In this document: one piece after another, positions 1 to 6,632 of the stretch
Layout: each line of letters begins with the position of its first letter
Numbering within the stretch: position 1 is the stretch's first letter
NCBI GenBank assembly: GCA_031287585.1
Contig: JAITST010000301.1
Span: 1-10,678, forward strand
Direction of reading: 5' to 3'
DNA from: Planctomycetaceae bacterium
GTDB lineage: Bacteria > Planctomycetota > Planctomycetia > Pirellulales > Thermoguttaceae
Length of the DNA: 10,678 nucleotides
Position numbers and translations under genes: made by a program
Notes under the pieces: model-generated
Databases searched by the model: none
What the model saw: the letters and a program-made list of their open reading frames with translations, nothing else
Told to the model about the DNA's origin: nothing

Positions 1-67
1 ATTACTACATTACCACATAATAGATGTTGACAAATAATTCTACCCCGTAGTGGTTAAATATGGATAT

Positions 68-87
68 CCCCGTGCGGTAGCACGGGG
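68..87. repeat. Perfect 8-bp GC-rich hairpin with GGTA loop
   Basis: The sequence CCCCGTGCGGTAGCACGGGG forms eight perfect base pairs (68-75 with 80-87) around a four-base loop. It is followed by AAAA, not by a T run, so on the + strand it is not a canonical intrinsic terminator. On the - strand it is preceded by TTTT, which does not help either. It could be a dispersed palindromic repeat, or the end of a structured RNA whose remainder lies to the left or right. Confidence 0.55.
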
Positions 88-107
88 AAAAGAGACCCTT
101 GGAAGCC

Positions 108-172
108 GAACCCCGCAAGGGGTTCAATTAGTCGGTTGCTAATTACAACACTTTGTTCAACCCCTTACGGGG
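108..172. repeat. Nested inverted repeat of CCCC-N4-GGGG hairpins
   Basis: GAACCCC-GCAA-GGGGTTC (108-125) is a 7-bp hairpin with a GNRA-type GCAA tetraloop. CCCC-TTAC-GGGG (161-172) is a second, 4-bp hairpin. The two arms are also inverted copies of each other: 111-124 can pair with 159-172 over 14 positions with one mismatch. A third hairpin, AATTAG/CTAATT (126-131 with 139-144), sits in the loop between them. The element can therefore fold either as a chain of small hairpins or as one long stem. A REP-like palindromic repeat or a structured RNA would both explain it. I do not recognise a known RNA family. Confidence 0.5.
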
Positions 173-183
173 CAAGGATTTGC

Positions 184-199
184 GTTGTTTTTTGACAAC
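184..199. repeat. Small 5-bp hairpin GTTGT/ACAAC
   Basis: GTTGT (184-188) can pair with ACAAC (195-199) around a T-rich loop. It is short, and may simply extend the structured island to its left. The TTGACA inside it looks like a -35 hexamer but has no partner at 16-18 bases. Confidence 0.25.
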
Positions 200-406
200 A
201 AGCGTCACCCGATACGTTTTTGATGTTCCATAATCGATATTTTGTGTTACGATTACATCACGACACAAACAATTTTCAATCGTGTTCAGACAGAAAAATT
301 CTGGACGAGTTATTCTCTGATAGATATTTACTCGCTTTGTAATTTTAGGAAAGTGCAGAGATTTCTCATTTCAACGTTGTAATACCCTCACAAAAAACGA
401 AATAAT

Positions 407-420
407 CAGAAAAATTTCTG
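407..420. repeat. Palindrome CAGAAAAATTTCTG
   Basis: CAGAAA (407-412) pairs perfectly with TTTCTG (415-420) and is followed by TTTT. A near-identical palindrome, CAGAAAAATTCTG, lies at 291-303. The pair could be protein-binding sites or a weak terminator-like stem in the gltB leader. A-rich palindromes also arise by chance in AT-rich DNA, so support is weak. Confidence 0.25.
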
Positions 421-520
421 TTTTGAGACGTTATGGGGCTTGTTGATTTCCGTGAAAACTGTAAACTTATAGTTTCGTTTGGAATGGCGTTGCTTTTTCT
501 ACTGATATGAGAACATAACG

Positions 521-537
521 GGTGTATGCAATACACC
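521..537. repeat. Palindromic repeat, copy 1 (GGTGTAT-GCA-ATACACC)
   Basis: Seven perfect base pairs enclose a three-base GCA centre. The same design recurs 44 bases downstream (565-583). The aligned copies share the core GGG(T/C)GTATGC(A/G)ATAC(A/G)C. The T:A pair of this copy is a C:G pair in the other, so pairing is kept. This looks like a dispersed short palindromic repeat. The ATG at 526 that opens the longest gltB frame lies inside it, which argues against that start. Confidence 0.6.
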
Positions 538-564
538 TTTACATTAACACTTAACATTTACACC

Positions 565-583
565 GGGCGTATGCGATACGCTC
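565..583. repeat. Palindromic repeat, copy 2 (GCGTAT-GCG-ATACGC)
   Basis: GCGTAT (567-572) pairs with ATACGC (576-581) around GCG. The stem is extended outward by a G:T wobble and one G:C pair (565-566 with 582-583). It is the second of two tandem related palindromes and ends 29 bases before the gltB start. It could fold in the gltB leader RNA just ahead of the ribosome-binding region. Confidence 0.6.
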
Positions 584-595
584 CTACCAATTTTC

Positions 596-601
596 AAAGG
601 A
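596..601 (+). promoter_or_regulatory. Probable gltB ribosome-binding site AAAGGA
   Basis: AAAGGA lies 11 bases before the ATG at 613, slightly long spacing for a Shine-Dalgarno sequence. It is separated from the start by a run of six T. It supports ATG 613 over the earlier in-frame ATG codons at 526 and 571, both of which fall inside palindromes. Confidence 0.45.
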
Positions 602-612
602 CTTTTTTACCG

Positions 613-3600
613 ATGGACATCAGAAAATTATTTGCTGACGGTGGTTTGTATTGTCAACGTGAGGAACACGATTCTTGTGGAATCGGAATGGTTGTTGATA
701 TCAACGGGCGTAAGAGCCACGATATAGTTCGTGACGGTACTGTTATCCTTAACAACCTTGCCCACCGCGGCGCGGTTGGCAGCGACCCGGAAACCGGTGA
801 CGGTGCAGGGCTATTGTTACAGGTGCCGGATGCTTTTTTTCAACACCGCAAATCACAACTTGGCGGTAAGTTGCCCGTTGATGGTCAGTATGCGGTTGGA
901 ATGGTGTTTCTGCCAAAGAACGGAGATGCCACAAAGATTTATTCAATTCTCGAAAATACCGCAAACGAATTTGGTTGCAAAGTTATCGGCTCACGCGATG
1001 TACCAACGTTCCCCGATACGGTTGGTAAAACCGCGAGTCAACTTTGTCCCGATGTAAAACAAATCTTTCTCGCTAATCCTGGACTGGACGAGATGACGTT
1101 TGAACGTAAACTTTACGTTATCCGCCGCATCGCCGAGAAAACGGTTCGTCAAAGTTCACTCAAAGGTCACGAAGAATTTTACATCAGTTCGCTATCGTGT
1201 CGGACGCTAATTTACAAGGGTATGATGATTGCCGAACAATTAACGCAGTTTTATCCCGACTTACTAGAAAACGATATGGAATCGGCAATCGCGGTTGTTC
1301 ACCAACGTTACAGTACAAATACGTTCCCGAATTGGACACTCGCGCAGCCGTTTAGGATGATGTGTCACAACGGCGAGATAAACACGATTCGCGGGAACGT
1401 TGACCGGCGGCGTGTTGCACAGGAAATACTGAACGGCATACAATCTAGCAGTGAGACAGTTTGGGGCGACGACCTCGAAAAGATTTTGCCGATATTCAAC
1501 AACCTCGACGACAGCGACTCGGCATTGTTCGACAATATGTTTGAATTGCTCACACTCTCCGGGCGTAGTCTTGCGCATTCGATTCTGATGATGATACCCG
1601 AAGCGTGGGGTGATAAGTATTCGCTCGGACAAGACCACCGAGGATTCTTCGAGTATCACTCTACTTTTATGGAGCCGTGGGATGGACCTGCGGCAATGGC
1701 GTTCAGCGACGGACGTGTCGCGGGCAGCATTGTTGACCGTAACGGTTTACGTCCCGCGAGATACGCGGTAACGAAAGATGCTCGTTTCATCCTTGCGTCC
1801 GAAGCGGGTGTTTTGCCGTTAGACCCGGCTGACATTATTCACAAAGATTGCGTCGCACCGGGCAGAATGATTCTCGTCGATACAGTTCAACAACGAATAA
1901 TCACTAACGACGAAATCAAAGCGAAGATAACACGCAGCCGTCCGTACAGACGTTGGGTTGAGGCAAACAGAGTTGAGTTGGTACGACCGGGTTCTGTCGA
2001 TTCGTTACAACACGAGACCAATGACTTGTTCAAATTACAACACTGTTTCGGTTATACGCGTGAAGAGTTCGATATGATTTTGCGACCAATGTACGAAACG
2101 GGACTGGAGCCAGTTGGTTCGATGGGATATGACGTTCCGCTCGCGGTTTTGTCGGACAAAGCGGAACTGTTATTCGACTATTTCAAACAACGTTTCGCGC
2201 AAGTTACCAATCCGCCGATTGACCCGATTCGTGAGAAGTTGTTGATGAGTTTGACATCGTTTGTCGGTCCGATTGGTTCGCCGCTGACGGAATATCCGTT
2301 GCACGCTCAACGTCTAAAACTCAAAACGCCGATTATCACGTCGAATGATTTGGAACAGATTCTTAACCTTCGTGAGCCGACACTGAAAGCGGAACGGCTC
2401 GATATTACGTTCAGCAAGTTGAGTTCAGACGGAATGAAACAAGTAATGCAGTTGCTCTGTGAGAACGCTATCGACGCAATCAATCGTGGTGTTGGAATAC
2501 TCGTGTTGAGTGACCGTAACGTAAGCGGTTCACGCGCGGCGATACCTACGTTGCTCGCGGCAAGCGGACTCGGACGTTTCCTGATGGACAAAGGTCTTCG
2601 CGGTAAAGTCGGTTTGATTCTTGAATCTGCTGAGCCGCGTCAGGTACATCATTTTGCAATGTTAATCACCTGTGGTCTCGACGCGATTTGTCCGTATCTC
2701 GCTATGGAAACAATCGCCAACGCATTACGTAATGATTCGTTGCCCGACTCGCCGACATTGCCGCAAGCGATTCGGAATTACATTCAGTCTATTGACAAGG
2801 GGTTGCTCAAAATTTTCTCGAAGATGGGAATCTGTACGATTCGTTCATATCGTACAACTCTATCTTGCGAAGCACTCGGACTTGATAAGGACTTTGTACA
2901 GGAGTATTTCGGACCAATTCCGTCGCGTATTGGCGGAATCGGTTTGGACGAAATCGCGCAAGAAACGCTGATGCGCCACCGTGAAGCCTATACTCCGAAA
3001 CCAGTGGAAACGTTTATTCTTCCGAGCGGCGGCGAGTTTCGTAGCCGTCGTGACGGTAAGACGCACTTGTGGAATAGTGATACGATTAGTCTGTTGCAAC
3101 AGGCGGTTCGTTCTAACGATGTCAACACGTACAAACGTTTTGCTCATCTGATTAACAATCAGGATGACCAACCTTGCACGTTGCGTAGTCTTATAGATTT
3201 TCGTAGAGACGGTTTGAATCCCGTTCCGCTTAACGAAGTTGAGTCGGCGGATTCGTTGATACGGCGTTTTCTTACAGGTGCGATGAGTTTTGGTTCGTTG
3301 AGCCGTGAAGTTCACGAAACGATGGCGATCGCGATGAACCGGCTCGGTAGTATGTCGAACAGCGGAGAAGGCGGCGAAGATTCTGCGCGTTATCATTCGA
3401 CGGACGGTCACGACCGTTGTAGCGCGACGAAACAGATTGCGTCGGGACGGTTCGGTGTAACGATTGAATATCTCGCGAACGCAAAAGACTTGCAGATAAA
3501 GATGGCACAAGGGGCAAAGCCGGGCGAAGGTGGTCATTTGCCCGGTCACAAGGTAAACGAGGAAATAGGTCGAATCCGTAATAGCACGCCGGGCGTTAGT

Positions 3601-5181
3601 TTGATTAGTCCGCCGCCGCACCACGATATTTATTCTATTGAGGATTTGGCGCAACTGATTTTTGACTTGAAGAACTCAAATCCGCTGGCACGGGTTAGTG
3701 TGAAGTTGGTTAGTATTTGCGGAGTTGGAACGATTGCGGCTGGTGTTGCAAAAGGCAAAGCGGATATGATTTTGATTAGCGGTTACGACGGCGGAACCGG
3801 TGCTAGTCCGTTGAGTAGTGTCAAGAACGCCGGTATTCCTTGGGAACTCGGTTTGGCTGAAACACAACAAACGTTAGTACGTAATAACCTTCGCGGACGT
3901 GTTCGTGTTCAAACAGACGGACAGATGAGGACTGGACGGGATGTTGCGATTGCTGCGTTGTTGGGTGCGGAGGAATTTGGATTTGGTACGGCAGCGTTGA
4001 TATCGCTCGGTTGCGTGATGATGAGAAAGTGTCACGCGAACACGTGTCCGGTTGGTATTGCGACACAAGACGCACGATTACGTCAACGCTTTGGCGGTGC
4101 GCCGGAACATCTGATAAACTTCTTCCGGTTTGTTGCCGACGAGTTGCGCGAGATTATGGCCGGGCTTGGTTTTAGAACGTTGTCAGAAATGGTTGGACGG
4201 AGCGATTTGTTGTATCATCGTAGGGCAACAGACAATCATTGGAAGGCGAGCAAGATTGATTTGTCGGCGATTTTCGACCGAGCGGATGTACCAAAAGAAT
4301 ACGCGATTTCGTGCGTGGAGAAGCAGCATCTGGATGGAATTTCGCCGCTGCTGAATACGATTTTGAGCGATACGAGTGACGCGATTGCGAACAAGAAACA
4401 CTTTAGTAAGGGTTACAAAATCAGTAACGTTGACCGGACGGTTGGTACGACAATCGCGTATGAGATTGCAAAACGTTACGGAATCGAAGGGCTGCCTGAT
4501 GATACGATTGACCTGTATTTTGAAGGTACTGCGGGACAGAGTTTTGGTGCGTTTGCTGCGCACGGGATGACATTGACGTTAGAAGGCGAGGCGAACGATT
4601 ATCTTGGTAAGGGACTTTCCGGCGGTAAGTTGATTGTACGTGTGCCAAAGACGAGCCATCTGAATCAGTCGCAGAGTACGATTGCGGGTAAGACGCTCTT
4701 TTACGGTGCGACGAGTGGTGAAGCGTATATTAACGGACGAGTTGGTGAACGGTTCTGTGTAAGGAATAGCGGTGCAACGGTAGTTGTGGAAGGTGTCGGC
4801 GATCACGGTTGCGAGTATATGACGGGCGGTTGTGTTGCGGTATTGGGAGCAACGGGCGTAAACTTCGCGGCAGGAATGTCTGGCGGAATAGCATACGTTT
4901 ACGATCCAGACCAACAGTTTGACCTACGTTGTAACTTAGAAATGGTTGACCTCGAACCGATGTTTTTGGAAACGGACATAGAAAAATTGCGTGGAATGAT
5001 TCAAAAACATTACGACTATACTGGCAGTCAAAAAGCAAAAGAACTGCTGGAAAATTGGGAACGAACGAAAAATCTATTCGTAAAAGTAATCCCAATGGAA
5101 TACAGAGCAGCACTGGGTCTGACAAATCCGGTAGATTTACAATCCAAAAAAACATCTGCGCAACAGGTGTTACAGGCATAG
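613..5181 (+). CDS. gltB: Glutamate synthase large (alpha) subunit
   Basis: The 1522-residue protein transfers the amide nitrogen of glutamine to 2-oxoglutarate, giving two glutamates, in cytoplasmic ammonia assimilation. It begins with a class II glutamine amidotransferase domain. Cys22 in the motif HDSCGIG is the expected N-terminal nucleophile, exposed by removing a 21-residue propeptide. The amidotransferase motifs YSTNTFPNW (from residue 233) and CHNGEINTIRGN follow. A central domain precedes the FMN/2-oxoglutarate barrel (about 830-1200), with the SNSGEGGED and GAKPGEGGHLPGHKV motifs. Cys1134, Cys1140 and Cys1145 (C-x5-C-x4-C) match the 3Fe-4S ligands. The C-terminal GXGXG helix domain spans about 1270-1465. 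Length is normal for the family. Start 613 is chosen because the earlier in-frame ATGs give no conserved residues and lie in palindromes. No small subunit gene (gltD) is adjacent, so whether the electron donor is NAD(P)H via GltD or ferredoxin cannot be decided here. Confidence 0.97.
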   Translation: MDIRKLFADGGLYCQREEHDSCGIGMVVDINGRKSHDIVRDGTVILNNLAHRGAVGSDPETGDGAGLLLQVPDAFFQHRKSQLGGKLPVDGQYAVGMVFLPKNGDATKIYSILENTANEFGCKVIGSRDVPTFPDTVGKTASQLCPDVKQIFLANPGLDEMTFERKLYVIRRIAEKTVRQSSLKGHEEFYISSLSCRTLIYKGMMIAEQLTQFYPDLLENDMESAIAVVHQRYSTNTFPNWTLAQPFRMMCHNGEINTIRGNVDRRRVAQEILNGIQSSSETVWGDDLEKILPIFNNLDDSDSALFDNMFELLTLSGRSLAHSILMMIPEAWGDKYSLGQDHRGFFEYHSTFMEPWDGPAAMAFSDGRVAGSIVDRNGLRPARYAVTKDARFILASEAGVLPLDPADIIHKDCVAPGRMILVDTVQQRIITNDEIKAKITRSRPYRRWVEANRVELVRPGSVDSLQHETNDLFKLQHCFGYTREEFDMILRPMYETGLEPVGSMGYDVPLAVLSDKAELLFDYFKQRFAQVTNPPIDPIREKLLMSLTSFVGPIGSPLTEYPLHAQRLKLKTPIITSNDLEQILNLREPTLKAERLDITFSKLSSDGMKQVMQLLCENAIDAINRGVGILVLSDRNVSGSRAAIPTLLAASGLGRFLMDKGLRGKVGLILESAEPRQVHHFAMLITCGLDAICPYLAMETIANALRNDSLPDSPTLPQAIRNYIQSIDKGLLKIFSKMGICTIRSYRTTLSCEALGLDKDFVQEYFGPIPSRIGGIGLDEIAQETLMRHREAYTPKPVETFILPSGGEFRSRRDGKTHLWNSDTISLLQQAVRSNDVNTYKRFAHLINNQDDQPCTLRSLIDFRRDGLNPVPLNEVESADSLIRRFLTGAMSFGSLSREVHETMAIAMNRLGSMSNSGEGGEDSARYHSTDGHDRCSATKQIASGRFGVTIEYLANAKDLQIKMAQGAKPGEGGHLPGHKVNEEIGRIRNSTPGVSLISPPPHHDIYSIEDLAQLIFDLKNSNPLARVSVKLVSICGVGTIAAGVAKGKADMILISGYDGGTGASPLSSVKNAGIPWELGLAETQQTLVRNNLRGRVRVQTDGQMRTGRDVAIAALLGAEEFGFGTAALISLGCVMMRKCHANTCPVGIATQDARLRQRFGGAPEHLINFFRFVADELREIMAGLGFRTLSEMVGRSDLLYHRRATDNHWKASKIDLSAIFDRADVPKEYAISCVEKQHLDGISPLLNTILSDTSDAIANKKHFSKGYKISNVDRTVGTTIAYEIAKRYGIEGLPDDTIDLYFEGTAGQSFGAFAAHGMTLTLEGEANDYLGKGLSGGKLIVRVPKTSHLNQSQSTIAGKTLFYGATSGEAYINGRVGERFCVRNSGATVVVEGVGDHGCEYMTGGCVAVLGATGVNFAAGMSGGIAYVYDPDQQFDLRCNLEMVDLEPMFLETDIEKLRGMIQKHYDYTGSQKAKELLENWERTKNLFVKVIPMEYRAALGLTNPVDLQSKKTSAQQVLQA

Positions 5182-5199
5182 AGGAAAGGTGTGTCTCCC

Positions 5200-5218
5200 A
5201 TCGCGGCGTAGCCGTGAT
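5200..5218. repeat. Intergenic palindrome ATCGCGGC-GTA-GCCGTGAT
   Basis: Eight base pairs, one of them a G:T wobble, enclose a three-base GTA centre, 18 bases after the gltB stop. No T run follows, so it is not a typical intrinsic terminator. Its short stem and three-base loop resemble the design of the palindromes at 521-583 but the sequence differs. It is most likely another dispersed palindromic repeat, or an mRNA 3'-end stabilising hairpin. Confidence 0.45.
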
Positions 5219-5264
5219 CCGAAAATCTAGTCCCATAAGGATAACCTTTTGCGTTACATTGATT

Positions 5265-5720
5265 ATGTGTACCATTCGGCAAGTCGTTGACATTCCCGAA
5301 GACAGGCACTTGGTTATCATTGTGCCTGAATACGTTCCGGTAGGCAAAACGGAAATGAGTATTACGTTCCTGCCTATCCCCGATTTTTTGTTTGAAGATA
5401 TTTGCAATCTTAAAGACTCGGAAATTTATTCTCTCATAAAGTGTGTAGAATTGTCGCAGTGGGTAGTTGCACTCCAAACGGCAAGTATAAAACTTAAGGA
5501 GCGAATTTTCGCCAATATGTCAAAGCGGGCAGCAATGATATTACAGGAAGATGTTGAGTTTCAGAAACAAAAATTTATCAGACAAGAATTTCAAAAACAA
5601 TCTGTCTTATCTGCCGTTGAAGAAGCACAGATGGAAATCACTAACACTATCCAAAGGTTAGTAGATGTCGGCGTAATTACAACGCACTTGGCTGATACAG
5701 AGTTTCCGTTGGAGAAGTAA
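5265..5720 (+). CDS. Stand-alone FliG C-terminal-domain-like protein
   Basis: The 151-residue protein has two parts. Residues 1-37 (starting MCTIRQVVDIPEDRHL) resemble the short N-terminal segments of small antitoxin-like proteins; this resemblance is weak. Residues 41-137 follow the pattern of the FliG C-terminal domain: FLFEDI, then ALQTAS, KERIFANMSKRAA, LQEDVE, VEEAQ and IQRLVDVGVI, in that order. In FliG this domain binds the stator and generates torque. Of the E. coli torque residues, R281 (R88) and D289 (D96) appear kept. K264 is Gln71 and D288 is Glu95. The GPVR turn is replaced by a longer insert (about 100-115). No flagellar gene is nearby and the FliG N and middle domains are absent, so a motor role is doubtful. 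The reading frame stays open upstream into gltB. ATG 5265 is chosen as the first Met after gltB; AAGGA (5237-5241) is too far upstream to decide it. Confidence 0.65.
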   Translation: MCTIRQVVDIPEDRHLVIIVPEYVPVGKTEMSITFLPIPDFLFEDICNLKDSEIYSLIKCVELSQWVVALQTASIKLKERIFANMSKRAAMILQEDVEFQKQKFIRQEFQKQSVLSAVEEAQMEITNTIQRLVDVGVITTHLADTEFPLEK

Positions 5721-5729
5721 ATTGTCCAC

Positions 5730-5750
5730 TTACAAAGAATCCGTTTGTAA
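5730..5750. other. Hairpin TTACAAA/TTTGTAA after the FliG-like gene
   Basis: Seven perfect A/T-rich base pairs enclose a seven-base loop (GAATCCG), nine bases after the stop codon. There is no T run behind it. It could mark a transcript end, but the low GC content and lack of a U tract make it a poor terminator. Confidence 0.25.
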
Positions 5751-5824
5751 ATCGTATTCGATAAACCGGAGATATCGCTAAATCAGAGGATGATTCTGAA
5801 TGGAAACAAATCAGAGTAAGGAAA

Positions 5825-5897
5825 AGGCGCCGCCCGGACTTGAACCGGGATATGACGGATTTGCAATCCGTTGCCTTAGCCATTTGGCGACGGCGCC
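5825..5897 (-). tRNA. tRNA-Cys (anticodon GCA)
   Basis: Read on the - strand, the 73-base sequence folds into a full cloverleaf. It has a 7-bp acceptor stem (GGCGCCG/CGGCGCC), a D arm with GCC/GGC, and a 5-bp anticodon stem (ACGGA/TCCGT) around TTGCAAA. A 5-base variable loop and a T arm CCCGG-TTCAAGT-CCGGG complete it. The anticodon is GCA, reading cysteine codons. The discriminator base is U73, the expected identity element for CysRS. The 3' CCA is not encoded (TTTC follows), so CCA must be added by nucleotidyltransferase. It is the only - strand gene in the window and lies alone between two + strand genes. Confidence 0.96.
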
Positions 5898-6106
5898 TAG
5901 TGAAACCTGAAACGTGTCAATCACCCCATTGACCCACGGACGCTGTATCGGTTGGCTAAATCGAAAAAAATCACATAATCGGTAAAATTTGTAAAAATAG
6001 CAACAACCGACTGTCCGTACTTCATTATCTAGTCGATATAACCTTAACCTATTTTGTCGTATTCGTAAAGAGGGACGATATTATTTTTTACACGTTGGGT
6101 TTTACT

Positions 6107-6478
6107 ATGAAACGTTTTTTTTTCAGTATCTTGTTGTATTTGGCAGCGATAAACTTTGTTTGTTTGTTGTCACCGAACATCGTTGTTGCGGCGGATGGCT
6201 TTGTTAATAATTTGTCGCCGAAAATTGGTACTGATACTGTTATCACTTCGCTTTACGCCAAAACGCCCGCAGAAAAAGAATACATAGAGAAAGTTGTTGC
6301 AATGCGTGATGCGGGCGAGATACCATACGACACTTTTTATTCCGCTTATCGTTACGCAATCAAAAAAGACAAAGACCGTCGGTTTTACTATTTTGAAAAT
6401 ACGCTTGCTACTTTTTGTGAGGGAAAACGAATATCGTTACCGAACGTTTCGGGGTTACATAAGACGCGATATTATTGA
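6107..6478 (+). CDS. Small secreted protein of unknown function
   Basis: The 123-residue product starts MKRFFFSILLYLAAINFVCL, a typical Sec signal peptide: two basic residues, a long hydrophobic core, and a likely cleavage after VVAA (about residue 29). The mature part is about 94 residues, mixed charge, with no cysteine pair or membrane segment. It contains the block TPAEKEYIEKVVAMRDAGEI, then a basic KKDKDRRF stretch and YYFENTLATF. This helical layout reminds me of small uncharacterised exported proteins of planctomycetes, but I cannot name a family. Start 6107 is preferred over the ATG at 6095 because it places the basic residues directly before the hydrophobic core. No clear Shine-Dalgarno precedes it. 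It probably has its own transcript: a tRNA on the other strand lies upstream and a strong stem-loop lies downstream. Confidence 0.7.
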   Translation: MKRFFFSILLYLAAINFVCLLSPNIVVAADGFVNNLSPKIGTDTVITSLYAKTPAEKEYIEKVVAMRDAGEIPYDTFYSAYRYAIKKDKDRRFYYFENTLATFCEGKRISLPNVSGLHKTRYY

Positions 6479-6550
6479 AATACCGGATTTTGTTTCGCAC
6501 GTGTAACATAGGAAAGGTTAAAAAATCTACGGGTTATTTCCTTGTGTGCG

Positions 6551-6619
6551 AAAAAGTTGTATAACTATATGTAATGTACGCTGTTTTGCGCTGTATTTGT
6601 TTGTTGTACAACTTTTTTT
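6551..6619. terminator. Long stem-loop with T run before comM, possible bidirectional terminator
   Basis: AAAAAGTTGTATAAC (6551-6565) pairs with GTTGTACAACTTTTT (6603-6617) over 15 bases with one G:T wobble. The right arm ends in seven T (6613-6619) and the left arm begins with five A, so it could stop transcription from either side. The loop is 37 bases, long for an intrinsic terminator. It begins 72 bases after the stop of the secreted-protein gene and ends only 13 bases before the comM start. Each arm also contains a self-complementary decamer (GTTGTACAAC exact, GTTGTATAAC with one wobble), so a protein operator is an alternative. Confidence 0.45.
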
Positions 6620-6632
6620 ATTGCGTTCAATA

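Larger units (their letters stand above)
1..612. other. Gene-free region upstream of gltB, rich in palindromes
   Basis: No reading frame here looks like a real protein. The only open frames are a 63-codon one on the - strand (366-557) and the upstream extension of gltB, and neither shows family features. The left part (68-199) is a cluster of hairpins, several GC-rich. The middle (200-520) is AT-rich and contains two similar weak palindromes, CAGAAAAATTCTG (291-303) and CAGAAAAATTTCTG (407-420). The right part (521-583) holds two tandem related palindromes. TTGACA hexamers occur at 27-32 and 192-197, but neither has a convincing -10 box at normal spacing, so I do not call a promoter. Confidence 0.6.

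Noticed and set aside
108..172. CRISPR repeats (CCCC-N4-GGGG motifs)
   Set aside because: There are only two motif copies, in inverted orientation, without regular spacers.
480..494. Sigma-54-like promoter (TGGAATGGCGTTGCT) upstream of gltB
   Set aside because: The GG and GC elements are 11 bases apart instead of 12, and the conserved CAC after TGG is missing.
366..557. 63-codon - strand frame upstream of gltB
   Set aside because: It has no family features and overlaps palindromic elements.
526..612. 29-residue upstream extension of gltB from ATG 526
   Set aside because: The extension runs through both tandem palindromes, and the family N-terminus fits M613 with a 21-residue propeptide before the catalytic Cys.
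2860..3654. 264-codon open frame on the - strand inside gltB
   Set aside because: It lies opposite a clearly conserved part of GltB, is rich in Arg and Thr with no domain pattern, and is a shadow of gltB codon use.
5055..5264. Extended start of the FliG-like gene inside gltB
   Set aside because: The first 42 codons overlap the gltB coding end in another frame and the rest crosses the 5200-5218 palindrome. The residues there are low in pattern, so translation most likely starts at 5265.
5304..5329. CAGGCAC/GTGCCTG inverted repeat
   Set aside because: It is a 7-bp match with a 12-base loop inside coding sequence, explainable by chance.
4730..5407. 225-codon open frame on the - strand over the end of gltB and the FliG-like gene
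   Set aside because: It runs opposite two better-supported genes and shows no recognisable family pattern.
5677..5883. 68-codon - strand frame
   Set aside because: It is read through the tRNA-Cys gene.
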